Positions 7,324-15,134 of a stretch of 32,510 nucleotides of DNA are shown piece after piece. The stretch comes from Gemmatimonadota bacterium (GTDB taxonomy: Bacteria > Gemmatimonadota > Gemmatimonadetes > Longimicrobiales > Gaopeijiaceae). The stretch is taken from NCBI GenBank assembly GCA_028874995.1, contig JAPPGM010000073.1, positions 24,238 to 56,747 of the forward strand, read 5' to 3'. Both the position numbers and the translations under genes were made by a program. Below the pieces are notes generated by a model. The model did not search any database, had not been told where the DNA came from, and was given only the letters and a program-made list of their open reading frames with translations. Numbering within the stretch: the stretch's first letter is position 1; each line of letters starts with the position of its first letter.

Positions 7324-8679
7324 ATGGACCTCACCGAAATACTCCGCAGGCCCGAGGGGAAGACCCTGGAGTTCAAACGGGACCTGTCGTCACCCGCGGG
7401 GTTCCTCCGCACCGTGGCCGCATTCGCCAACACCGCCGGTGGGACCATCGTGATCGGTGTCGCGGATCGAACGAGGGACGTACGCGGAGTCGGCGACCCC
7501 CTGGCGCTGGAAGAGCGCGCCGCCAGCCTGATCAGCGACTCGATTCAGCCCAGACTGCTTCCGGATCTCGAGGTCATCGGCTTCCGCGACCGCCAACTGC
7601 TCGCCGTTCGCGTCTATCCGAGCCCGTCAAGGCCGCACTTCATCAAGCGCAAGGGTCGCCGAAGCGGAACCTATGTGCGCGTCGGCTCCACCAACCGGCA
7701 GGCCGACGCCCAGCTCATCGCCGAGATGCAGCGCTTCGCCATCGGCGAGGCCTTCGACCAGTGGCCGATGCCGGAAGTGAACTCGGAAGCGATCGACTTC
7801 CGAGCAGCTTCCGAGTCCTTCGCGCCCGTGCGGAAGCTGTCGCGCAGGAACCTGGAGACCCTGCGACTTCTGACCCCCCACCAGGGTCGCCTCGTGCCGA
7901 CCATCGGCGGGATGCTCCTCTTCGGACACTCCCGTCTGGACCACTTCCCCGACGCGTGGATACAGGCGGGGCGCTTCGCCGGAACGGACAAGGCGACCAT
8001 CCTGGATCACGTCCGGCTCGAGATGCACCCCATCCGGGCCATCGAGGAAGCGGTGGCGTTCGTCGAGAAGCACTCCATGCGCGGCGCGGTCATCGGCAGG
8101 GTCCGGCGCCGCGACCGCTGGAATCTGCCGCCCGAGGCGGTCCGCGAAGCGATCATCAATGCGGTCGTCCACACGGACTACTCGCAGAAGGGCGCGCCGA
8201 TCCGCGTCGCGATCTTCGACGACCGGCTGGAGGTCGAGAACCCGGGACTCCTTCCCTTCGGCCTCACCCTCGAGGATCTGCCGCTCGGGGTGTCCAAGTT
8301 GCGCAACCGGGTGCTGGGGCGGGTCTTCCACGAACTCGGGCTGGTCGAGCAGTGGGGCAGCGGCGTTCAGAGGATGATCTCGGCGTGCCGGGAACAGGGG
8401 CTTCCCGCACCGGTTTGGGAGGAAGTCGCGTTCAGGCTCCGGGTCACCCTGCGGATCGAACGGATCCGGGTGCCGGCGGTCGATGCGAAGGACCGGACGA
8501 TCCTCGACCTGCTCGAAGGGGACGAGGGGCGCCACACCCGGGATATCGCCGAGGCGATCGGGCTCTCGACGCGTGCCACGCGCACTCGGCTGGCGCGGCT
8601 CGTGAAGCGCGGGCTGGTGCGTGAGGTGGGAACGGGGCCGCACGATCCCCGGCGCAGGTACTTGATCGCGTTGGATTGA
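7324..8679 (+). CDS. AlbA_2 (Schlafen-like) domain / HATPase-like transcriptional regulator, COG2865 type
   Basis: A 451-residue protein with three regions. Residues 1-120 form an AlbA_2 (formerly AAA_4) domain: LEFKRDLS, then AAFANTAGGTIVIGVAD and YVRVGSTNRQA. Residues about 150-350 hold the helicase-C-like/HATPase_c_4 region with PPEAVREAIINAVVHTDY, IFDDRLEVENPG, LVEQWGSGVQRM. The C-terminus (about 385-451) is a winged helix: TRDIAEAIGLSTRATRTRLARLVKRGLV. Such proteins are annotated as putative transcriptional regulators or RecG-like ATP-binding proteins and are often linked to mobile or defence loci; the ligand and targets are unknown. It stands alone between btuB and the HEPN module, with about 147 bp upstream that shows no clear promoter. 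Confidence 0.85.
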   Translation: MDLTEILRRPEGKTLEFKRDLSSPAGFLRTVAAFANTAGGTIVIGVADRTRDVRGVGDPLALEERAASLISDSIQPRLLPDLEVIGFRDRQLLAVRVYPSPSRPHFIKRKGRRSGTYVRVGSTNRQADAQLIAEMQRFAIGEAFDQWPMPEVNSEAIDFRAASESFAPVRKLSRRNLETLRLLTPHQGRLVPTIGGMLLFGHSRLDHFPDAWIQAGRFAGTDKATILDHVRLEMHPIRAIEEAVAFVEKHSMRGAVIGRVRRRDRWNLPPEAVREAIINAVVHTDYSQKGAPIRVAIFDDRLEVENPGLLPFGLTLEDLPLGVSKLRNRVLGRVFHELGLVEQWGSGVQRMISACREQGLPAPVWEEVAFRLRVTLRIERIRVPAVDAKDRTILDLLEGDEGRHTRDIAEAIGLSTRATRTRLARLVKRGLVREVGTGPHDPRRRYLIALD

Positions 8680-8782
8680 GCGCGGGCCGGGCGGAGACTC
8701 CGAGCGCCGGCAACCACCTGGTGACGCGGCGCCGATCGCCGCGCGTTAGATTCCTTCGACTCAGACGCGAGAGCAGGACGAC

Positions 8783-9100
8783 ATGGTGGCCCAGGAAAGT
8801 CTGTCGAGAATCAGGACCATTGTGGAGCGTGCCTACGCCGACCATTTCGGCGCCCACGAGACGGAGCTCACGATCAAGCCGTTCGTGGATCATTACGGGT
8901 ACGACATGGTGGATGTCATCTTCGTGTTCGACGAGATGCCGCCGCCGCCCAGGATGGGGGGCGGCGAGTTGCTGGATTTCCAGGAACAGATCCGCGACGC
9001 GATGATCGAAGAGGACCTGCTCATCGACATCGGCTTCCACTATCACCTGCGGGCGGAACTGGAAGAGGCGATGGCGGAGGCGACGGGCTATGAACCCTGA
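8783..9100 (+). CDS. Small acidic protein, partner of downstream HEPN protein (unknown family)
   Basis: A 105-residue protein that I do not recognise. It is acidic (many D/E, a DEMPPPP segment, and a C-terminal ELEEAMAEATGYEP). The likely secondary structure is helix (5-21), two strands (ETELTIKPFV, MVDVIFVFDE), helix (GELLDFQEQIRDAMIEED) and a final strand (LIDIGFHYHL). It has no signal peptide and no nucleotidyltransferase GSxxRG motif. Its 3' end overlaps the HEPN gene start by 11 bp, so the two are translationally linked. The acidic small partner overlapping a HEPN gene is the usual layout of an antitoxin followed by its toxin, but that role is inference. AGGA lies about 7 nt upstream of the ATG. 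Confidence 0.7.
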   Translation: MVAQESLSRIRTIVERAYADHFGAHETELTIKPFVDHYGYDMVDVIFVFDEMPPPPRMGGGELLDFQEQIRDAMIEEDLLIDIGFHYHLRAELEEAMAEATGYEP

Positions 9101-9560
9101 ACACTGGCTCGATGCTGCCGAACAGCTTCTCCATGAATCGCGACCCGGGGCGCCTCGCCAGGTCAACCTTCGATGCGCCGTGAGTCTCGTGTATTACGCC
9201 CTCTTCCACTGGCTGGCGAATTGCGCCGCCGACACGCTCGCCGGTGCTGCGAAGCCGCGGGACCGCAGCTGGACACGGGTCTATCGCGGTCTCCATCATC
9301 ACCAGGTGCGCAAGCAATGCCGCGTGGAACGACTGCCCGGCGGTCTTCCATCATCGATCCGCCGGTTTTCCGCGGAGCTCGTTGTAATGCAGGCCAGCAG
9401 GCACCAGGCCGACTACGACCCGGACACGCGGTTCTCCAAGGGCGACGTTACGGTCTTCCTGGCGACAGCGAATCGTCTCCTTCGGGATCTCCAGGGTACG
9501 ACGCCCGCCGAAAGACGGGCTCTCGCCATACACGTGCTGTTCAGGGAGCGGGCCGCCTGA
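9090..9560 (+). CDS. HEPN-like domain protein, candidate toxin
   Basis: A 156-residue protein with a HEPN-like arrangement: an N-terminal helix HWLDAAEQLLHES, then LRCAVSLVYYALFHWLANCAAD, a connecting HHHQVRKQC segment, and the diagnostic-looking ASRHQADYDPDTRF followed by a long helix VTVFLATANRLLRDL. The R-H pair in ASRHQADYD resembles the HEPN RxxxH/ADY region, although the classical Rx4-6H spacing is not exact. HEPN proteins are often RNases or toxins in two-gene modules. It overlaps the upstream acidic gene by 11 bp. Its biochemical activity cannot be told from sequence; a non-catalytic HEPN is possible. Confidence 0.7.
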   Translation: MNPEHWLDAAEQLLHESRPGAPRQVNLRCAVSLVYYALFHWLANCAADTLAGAAKPRDRSWTRVYRGLHHHQVRKQCRVERLPGGLPSSIRRFSAELVVMQASRHQADYDPDTRFSKGDVTVFLATANRLLRDLQGTTPAERRALAIHVLFRERAA

Positions 9561-9676
9561 GCGGGAAGCCGGGCGAGCCCGAGGGACGGGGATTGCTGGC
9601 AACCGGGCCTTCCCCGCGCTAATGTAACGGGCCCAATCACCCGATCAGAATGCCGCCCACAGCACCGAGAATTGCC

Positions 9677-12427
9677 ATGAACAAGGGCCTTGCCACACCT
9701 GCCCCATCCCGCATCCCCAGCCTGCTCGCGGCCCTCTTCGCCCTAGCCGCCGTGGCCACGCCTTCCACCCCCGCCACCGCCCAGCTCACCACCCCCGAGG
9801 AGCAGTTCGGCTACCGCATCGGCACCGACTACCAACTCATCAACTACCAGGGCCTCACCGGGTACTGGCAGCTCCTCGCCCGCCAATCCGACCGCATGAC
9901 CCTGGAGTCGATCGGCAAGACCGAGGAGGGACGCGAACAGTGGATGGCAACGATCACCTCGCCCGCCAACCGGCCAAACTTGGAGCGCTACAAGGGGATC
10001 GCGCGACGCCTCGCACAGGCCGAAGGCATCACCGAGGCAGAGGCCCGCGCGCTGGCAGCCGAAGGCAAGGCCGTGGTCTGGATCGACGGGGGACTGCACG
10101 CGAGCGAGCTGCTCGGCATTCAGCAGCTCATGGAGCTCGTGTGGCAGATGGTGAGCCGCGACGACCCCGAGACGATGCGCTTCCTGGACGAGGTCATCCT
10201 CCTGGCGGTGCACGCCAACCCGGACGGCCACGCCCTGTACGCCAACTGGTACATGCAAAACGACGACCCGCTCGAGCGCTCCACGCGCGGCATCCCGGTC
10301 CTCTACCAGAAGTACGCCGGGCACGACAACAACCGCGACTTCTACATGGCCTCGCTCGCCGAGAGCGAGAACATGAACCGGGTCATGTACCGCGAGTGGT
10401 TCCCGCAGATCGTCTACAACCACCACCAGACGGGGCCGTCGGGCACGGTCATGTTCGCGCCGCCCTTCCGGGATCCGCCGAACCACAACCTCGACCCGAT
10501 CATCATCACCAGCCTGGACCAGGTCGGGTCGGCCATGCACCACCGTTTCGTCGTCGAAGGCAAGGGCGGCACCACGATGCGGAGCGGCGCCGGCTACTCC
10601 ACCTGGTGGAACGGCGGCCTGCGCACCACGCCCTACTTCAAGAACATGATCGGCCTGCTCACCGAGACCATCGGCCACCCCACGCCGATCGAGATCCCCT
10701 TCCTGCCCAACCGCCAGCTCACCCACGGCGATCTGCCGCTCCCCGTCACGCCGGGCAGGTGGCACTTCCGGCAGTCGGTCGACTACTCGCAGACGGCCAA
10801 CCGGGCCGTGCTCGACTACGCGTCGCGCAACCGCGAGCACCTCCTCTTCAACATCTGGCGCATGGGGATGAACTCGATCGAGCGGGGCAGCCGCGACTCG
10901 TGGACGGTGCTCCCCAGCTGGATCGACCGGGTGGCCGAGGAGGTCGGCGCACGGGGTTCACAGGAGGAGTACGAGCGGTATCTGCGCGACCCGGACAAGC
11001 GCGACGCCCGCGGGTACATCCTGTCCGCCGACCAGCGCGGCTTCCCCACCGCGACCCGCTTCGTGAACGCGCTGCTCAAGGGCGGCGTGAAGGTGCACCG
11101 GGCGGTGGCCGACTTCAACGTGGCCGGGAAGGACTACCCGGCGGGCTCGTACGTGGTGACCGCGGCACAGGCCTTCCGGCCGCATGTGATCGACATGTTC
11201 GAGCCGCAGAACCACCCGGACGACTTCCAGTACCCGGGCGGGCCGCCGATCGCGCCCTACGACAACGCCGGGTGGACGCTGGCGCTCCAGATGGGGGTCG
11301 AGTTCGACAGGGTTCTGGACGGGTTCAGCGGTCCCTTCGAGGAGATCGAGTGGCTGGCGGAGCCGATGGCGGGGGTTGTGGCGGGGATCGAGTCGCCGGT
11401 GGGCTATGTGGTGGACCACGTCAACGCGGCTTTCACCGCGGTGAATCGGGTGCTGGCGAGCGGCGGGCAGGTGTTCTGGGTTGAAGGGACACTCGACGCG
11501 GAGGGAATGTCGCTGGAGCCGGGGGCGTTCTACATCCCCGCGGCGGCCGTTACACGGTCGCAGGTCGAGGAATGGGCCACCGAGCTGGGCGTCACCTTCC
11601 ACGGGGTCGCGGCCAGGTCCGCGGGCGCCATGTTCGAGCTGACCAACGCGCGCGTCGGTCTCTGGGACCGCTACGGCGGCTCGATGCCTTCCGGCTGGAC
11701 GCGCTACATACTGGAGGACTTCGAGTTCAACTTCGAGGTGATCTATCCGCCCGAGATCGACACGGGTTCGCTCAACGACCGTTTCGACGTGATCATCCTG
11801 CCCGACGGCGCGATGGGCGGCGGGCGCGGCTTCCGCTTCGGCGGCGGGCCCGGCGACGATTTCCTGGCGAGCCTGCCGGATTCGTTGCGCGCACGCGTCG
11901 GCTCGCTGAGCGACGACACGAGCCTGCCCGCGCTGCGCGAGTTCATCGAGAACGGCGGCGCGGTGATCGCGATCGGGTCGTCCACCGCGCTGGGCCCGGA
12001 TCTCGGCCTCCCCCTCGCCAACTACATGGTGGGCGACGACGGCCGCCCGCTCGGCCGGGACGACTACTTCACCCCCGGTTCGATCCACGACATCCGCGTC
12101 GAGCACGCCAGCCCGGTCACGCATGGACTGGGCGACCGGGTGCGCGTGCTGCACAGCCACAGCCCCGTCTATCAAATCGAGGAGGGCGCGGCCAACGTGC
12201 GGCGCCTGGCCTGGTACGACTCGGCGGCACCTCTGGTTAGCGGGTGGGCCTGGGGACAGCAACACCTCGAAGGCGGCACCAGCATGATCGAGGCCCACAT
12301 CGGGTCCGGAAAGCTCTTCCTCTTCGGGCCGAAGATCACCTTCCGGTCTCAGTCCCATGGGACCTTCCCGCTGCTCTTCAACGGCATCCACTACGGGGCG
12401 GCGAAGCGGCCTGGGCCGGTGAGTTGA
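9677..12427 (+). CDS. Secreted M14-family zinc carboxypeptidase-like protein
   Basis: A 916-residue exported protein. The ATG at 9677 gives a signal peptide with core IPSLLAALFALAAVA and cleavage near ATAQ. The peptidase domain (about 50-390) has the M14 zinc motif H141-A-S-E144 (GGLHASELLG), NPDGH, NNRDFY, the third zinc ligand H249 or H250 in YNHHQTG, and the catalytic-base candidate E330 in LLTETIG. The C-terminal half (about 560-900) includes a flavodoxin/GATase-like segment with FDVIILPDGAMGG and ENGGAVIAIGSSTALG. All catalytic residues are retained, so an active exopeptidase in the periplasm or outside the cell is expected; such large M14 proteins are common in protein-degrading soil and marine bacteria. 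An upstream in-frame ATG at 9650 would push the signal peptide away from the N-terminus. Confidence 0.9.
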   Translation: MNKGLATPAPSRIPSLLAALFALAAVATPSTPATAQLTTPEEQFGYRIGTDYQLINYQGLTGYWQLLARQSDRMTLESIGKTEEGREQWMATITSPANRPNLERYKGIARRLAQAEGITEAEARALAAEGKAVVWIDGGLHASELLGIQQLMELVWQMVSRDDPETMRFLDEVILLAVHANPDGHALYANWYMQNDDPLERSTRGIPVLYQKYAGHDNNRDFYMASLAESENMNRVMYREWFPQIVYNHHQTGPSGTVMFAPPFRDPPNHNLDPIIITSLDQVGSAMHHRFVVEGKGGTTMRSGAGYSTWWNGGLRTTPYFKNMIGLLTETIGHPTPIEIPFLPNRQLTHGDLPLPVTPGRWHFRQSVDYSQTANRAVLDYASRNREHLLFNIWRMGMNSIERGSRDSWTVLPSWIDRVAEEVGARGSQEEYERYLRDPDKRDARGYILSADQRGFPTATRFVNALLKGGVKVHRAVADFNVAGKDYPAGSYVVTAAQAFRPHVIDMFEPQNHPDDFQYPGGPPIAPYDNAGWTLALQMGVEFDRVLDGFSGPFEEIEWLAEPMAGVVAGIESPVGYVVDHVNAAFTAVNRVLASGGQVFWVEGTLDAEGMSLEPGAFYIPAAAVTRSQVEEWATELGVTFHGVAARSAGAMFELTNARVGLWDRYGGSMPSGWTRYILEDFEFNFEVIYPPEIDTGSLNDRFDVIILPDGAMGGGRGFRFGGGPGDDFLASLPDSLRARVGSLSDDTSLPALREFIENGGAVIAIGSSTALGPDLGLPLANYMVGDDGRPLGRDDYFTPGSIHDIRVEHASPVTHGLGDRVRVLHSHSPVYQIEEGAANVRRLAWYDSAAPLVSGWAWGQQHLEGGTSMIEAHIGSGKLFLFGPKITFRSQSHGTFPLLFNGIHYGAAKRPGPVS

Positions 12428-12467
12428 GGGGCCGCCACCAGCCCGCGCCGAGGGTTCTGCCGAAGCC

Positions 12468-13421
12468 TTGACGGAGCCCCCGCAGTCGGCACCGGCCGGC
12501 AACCCGTCCGATACTCCGGCCGAAACGCAACCGGAACAGGAGCCTCTGAACCCTTTCGAGGCACTCCGCACCCGCACGCTCATACCGTGGATGATCCTGG
12601 GGGGTGTGCTCCTCCTTGCGGCCGTGTATCTCGCCTCCCTGGTCACGCCACTGGATCCCGGCGACCCGGCGACCGAAGACGTCGCGTTCATGCTGTCGCT
12701 CTTCGGCGCGCTGCTGGCGTGGATCGTGTGGGCTTGCCGGCGTGCCGGAGTCAGCTTGCGCCGGCTGGTGGGCAGGATCCCGGCAGGGCACAACTGGTGG
12801 ACTACCCTGGGCCTGCTGATCGTGACCATGGCCTTCTCGATCGGGTCGGGGGCCATCGTCAACTACGGCCTGGCCGTGGCCGCCCCGGGGGTCCTCGAGT
12901 TTCTGCTCGAGGCGGTCGAGCCCAACCCGCCGCTCGCCTACCATGTGGCCATGGCCGTCGTAGCCGTGGTCCTTGGGCCGGTGATCGAGGAACTGCTCTT
13001 TCGGGGAGTCCTGCTCAATCGCTGGGCGGCGAAGTGGAGCGTCGCCAGGGCCGTGGTGGCAACCTCGGTCGCCTTCGGAATCCTGCACGGGAATCCGGTC
13101 GGCGTCACCGTGGCGGGCCTTGTCATGGCCGTCCTCTATCTCAGGACCGGGACGCTTCTGGTCCCCATCGCGTTTCATGCCGCGAACAATCTCGTCGCGA
13201 GGATCCTGGGGTTCATGATGGGTCCGCCGGAGCCCTTGGATGTGGCAGTCGAGATCCAGGGAATCCGTGACGCGGCGCTCTGGGGGGTTGCCATCGTGGC
13301 CGTGACACTGCCGGTACTGGTGTGGTATCTGCGGCGGCATTGGCCCTCGCGGGGGGCACGAATTCCGTATCTTACGGATTATCGTGAGGCGGAAACCTCG
13401 GGAATTGCGGAAAATCCGTAA
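12468..13421 (+). CDS. CPBP-family intramembrane metalloprotease (Abi/CAAX-like)
   Basis: A 317-residue membrane protein with a proline-rich cytosolic N-terminus (1-35) and about eight hydrophobic segments. It carries the three CPBP (PF02517) motifs: E174-E175-LLF-R179-G (EELLFRG), H207 in GILHGNP, and H237 with N240/N241 in FHAANN, which are the expected metal and catalytic residues. Family members are glutamic-type or metal-dependent intramembrane proteases; prokaryotic substrates are mostly unknown, with some linked to bacteriocin self-immunity. The start is TTG at 12468, 40 bp after the peptidase stop, so it may share that transcript. The last codons contain an inverted repeat that seems to belong to the phd/vapC operator. 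Confidence 0.88.
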   Translation: MTEPPQSAPAGNPSDTPAETQPEQEPLNPFEALRTRTLIPWMILGGVLLLAAVYLASLVTPLDPGDPATEDVAFMLSLFGALLAWIVWACRRAGVSLRRLVGRIPAGHNWWTTLGLLIVTMAFSIGSGAIVNYGLAVAAPGVLEFLLEAVEPNPPLAYHVAMAVVAVVLGPVIEELLFRGVLLNRWAAKWSVARAVVATSVAFGILHGNPVGVTVAGLVMAVLYLRTGTLLVPIAFHAANNLVARILGFMMGPPEPLDVAVEIQGIRDAALWGVAIVAVTLPVLVWYLRRHWPSRGARIPYLTDYREAETSGIAENP

Positions 13422-13429
13422 ATTCCGTA
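13364..13429. promoter_or_regulatory. TCCGTA repeats, putative phd-vapC operator
   Basis: TCCGTA (13364-13369) and TACGGA (13373-13378) form a perfect 6-bp inverted repeat with a 3-nt spacer, and two more direct TCCGTA copies lie at 13415-13420 and 13424-13429, the last one 10 bp before the phd ATG (13440). The repeats straddle the 3' end of the CPBP gene (stop 13419-13421). Phd-type antitoxins typically repress their own operon through short palindromes, so these are the likely binding sites. Confidence 0.55.
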
Positions 13430-13439
13430 CTTTGAGAGC

Positions 13440-13748
13440 ATGTCCAGACCAACCGGATCATCCAACCGCTCGCGGGTTGTGAGCGCCACCGAGGCCGCGA
13501 AGAAATTCGGCGAGGTCCTGGCGCGAGTGCGCGAGGAACGCGCGGTCTACGTGGTGGAGCGGCGCGGAAAGCCGGTCGCCCGGATCGTCCCGGTGGAGGA
13601 AAAGGTCTTTACGGAAGCGGACTTCGTCGAACTGATCCGTTCTGGCGCGATCCCCTCGGCAGGGGCGGAGTACCAGCGCGCGGTTGAGGAAGGGATCGCG
13701 TTCTTCAACCGACCCGAGGTGCCGAAGAGTCCTTGGGAACGCTACTAG
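13440..13748 (+). CDS. Phd/YefM-family antitoxin
   Basis: A 102-residue antitoxin. The N-terminal Phd/YefM fold is clear: VVSATEAAKKFGEVLARVREERAVYVVERRGKPVARIVPVEE in order, with the VSATEAAKKFGEVL and ERRGKPVARIVPV signatures at about residues 13-55; this part dimerises and binds operator DNA. The C-terminal tail (from about 60, FVELIRSG... FFNRPEVPKSPWERY) is the probable toxin-binding region. It overlaps the vapC reading frame by 16 bp. The TCCGTA repeats directly upstream are probably its operator. Confidence 0.9.
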   Translation: MSRPTGSSNRSRVVSATEAAKKFGEVLARVREERAVYVVERRGKPVARIVPVEEKVFTEADFVELIRSGAIPSAGAEYQRAVEEGIAFFNRPEVPKSPWERY

Positions 13749-14137
13749 ACGCGAGCGTCCTGATCGCCGCGGAGCACGGCCTGCTTCCTGAAGAACGCGT
13801 GTTCGCGAATCCGGGTCGGGAGAACGGATTGATGGCCATTGCCGCCATTACCGCGGCGGAAATGCTCCATGGCCTTCACCGTGTAGGTGGTTCCCACCGT
13901 GTCAGAGCGGGAGAATTCGCCCGGTTCTGGATGGAGGCGCTGCCCGTGATCCCCTTCGATCTTGAAGTCGCCAAGGTGCACGCGACCCTTGGGGCCCATC
14001 TGGCCCGTGCCGGCACTCCACTCGGCGCGCACGACCTCATGGTCGCGGCCACCGCCGTGCACCTCGGCTACCGCGTGGCAACCCGTGACCGGCGCAGCTT
14101 CCACCGGGTTGACGGCCTGACGGTGGAGTACTGGTGA
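13733..14137 (+). CDS. vapC: VapC-family PIN-domain ribonuclease toxin
   Basis: A 134-residue PIN-domain protein. The acidic metal-binding residues expected of VapC nucleases are all visible: D6 in LLDASVLI, E43 in TAAEMLHG, D101 in GAHDLMVAATAV and D119 in ATRDRRSF. Such toxins cut tRNA or rRNA and are held inactive by the co-expressed antitoxin, here the Phd-type protein encoded just upstream. The start is taken as TTG at 13733, overlapping the antitoxin end by 16 bp; it gives exactly the expected PIN N-terminus and the weak codon plus overlap should keep toxin synthesis tied to, and below, that of the antitoxin. Confidence 0.92.
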   Translation: MGTLLDASVLIAAEHGLLPEERVFANPGRENGLMAIAAITAAEMLHGLHRVGGSHRVRAGEFARFWMEALPVIPFDLEVAKVHATLGAHLARAGTPLGAHDLMVAATAVHLGYRVATRDRRSFHRVDGLTVEYW

Positions 14138-14165
14138 AGCCGAAGCCGGGCGACCGACAACCCGC

Positions 14166-15134
14166 ATGACCCGGGTCGCCGCGATCGACGCCGGGTCGAA
14201 CGCCATCCGCTTCGTTGTCGCCGACTTCGACGGACCGCTCTCGTACACCATCGTCCACAAGGTCCGGGAGCCGATCCGGCTCGGTCACAACGTCTTCACC
14301 CAGGGTGGTCTCGACGAGGACACCATGGACCTCGCGGTCGCGGCCTTCCGCCTCTTTCGCCGTCACATCGACGCGCTCGGTGTAGAGCGGTTCCGCGCCG
14401 TCGCCACCAGCGCGACCCGCGAAGCGGCGAACCGGGACATGTTTCTGGACAGAATCCACGTGCGCACGGGCATCACCCTGGAGCCGATCAGCGGAAAGGA
14501 GGAGGCTCGCCTCGTCCACCTGGCCGTCGGCAGCCGCGTCGACCTGTCGGAGGGCCGCTGGATACTGGTCGACCTGGGTGGCGGCAGCGTAGAGGTGTCG
14601 CTGGTGGACGAGACAGGCATCCTCTGGAGCGAGTCCTACCAGGTCGGCACGGTCCGGCTCCTGGAGACCCTGACCGCCGCGCGGGGCTGCCACGACTCGC
14701 TGCTCGCCTGGGTGCGCCTCCAGTTGCGTCCCCTCACCATCCCTCCTCCAAACGGGTATCCGGGCCCCACCGCCTTCGCCGCGACCGGCGGCAACATCGA
14801 AGCCATCGCCGGGCTGGCGCTCAGCTACCTGGATCCCCTCAAGATCGCGATCCTGCCCTCCAACCGGCTCGACGCAGTGATCCACATGCTCTCCGAGATG
14901 ACCGTGCCCGAGCGGATCCACGAACTGCAGCTGCGCCCCGACCGCGCCGACGTGATCCTGCCCGCGGCGCTGGTCTACCGGCACTTCGCGCACATGGTGG
15001 GCACGGGGCAGGTCGTGGTGCCGAGCGTGGGGGTCAAGGAGGGGGTGTTGCTGGATGTGGCGGCGCGGGCGATGGCCCCTACTTCGCCAGATGCCGTATC
15101 TGCTGAATCGCCACCGACAGCCCCGCGAGGCTGA
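14166..15134 (+). CDS. Ppx/GppA-family exopolyphosphatase / pppGpp phosphohydrolase (short form)
   Basis: A 322-residue cytosolic phosphatase of the ASKHA fold that hydrolyses terminal phosphates of polyphosphate and/or converts pppGpp to ppGpp. Motifs: phosphate loop AAIDAGSNAIRFVVAD (4-19), SATREAANRD, the catalytic Glu region ISGKEEARLVHLAV (about 108-121), phosphate loop 2 LVDLGGGSVEVSLVD, and FAATGGNIEAIA. It lacks the C-terminal HD-like domains of E. coli Ppx, as in the short Ppx1-type proteins, so polyphosphate versus pppGpp preference is open. Its final 56 bp run antisense over the 3' end of the glutamate dehydrogenase gene. It starts 28 bp after the vapC stop. Confidence 0.9.
   Translation: MTRVAAIDAGSNAIRFVVADFDGPLSYTIVHKVREPIRLGHNVFTQGGLDEDTMDLAVAAFRLFRRHIDALGVERFRAVATSATREAANRDMFLDRIHVRTGITLEPISGKEEARLVHLAVGSRVDLSEGRWILVDLGGGSVEVSLVDETGILWSESYQVGTVRLLETLTAARGCHDSLLAWVRLQLRPLTIPPPNGYPGPTAFAATGGNIEAIAGLALSYLDPLKIAILPSNRLDAVIHMLSEMTVPERIHELQLRPDRADVILPAALVYRHFAHMVGTGQVVVPSVGVKEGVLLDVAARAMAPTSPDAVSAESPPTAPRG

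Noticed and set aside
8725-8743. GC-rich hairpin CGCGGCG/CGCCGCG after the AlbA_2 gene as a terminator
   Set aside because: A 7-bp stem is present, but it is not followed by a T run; in DNA this GC-rich such hairpins are frequent by chance.
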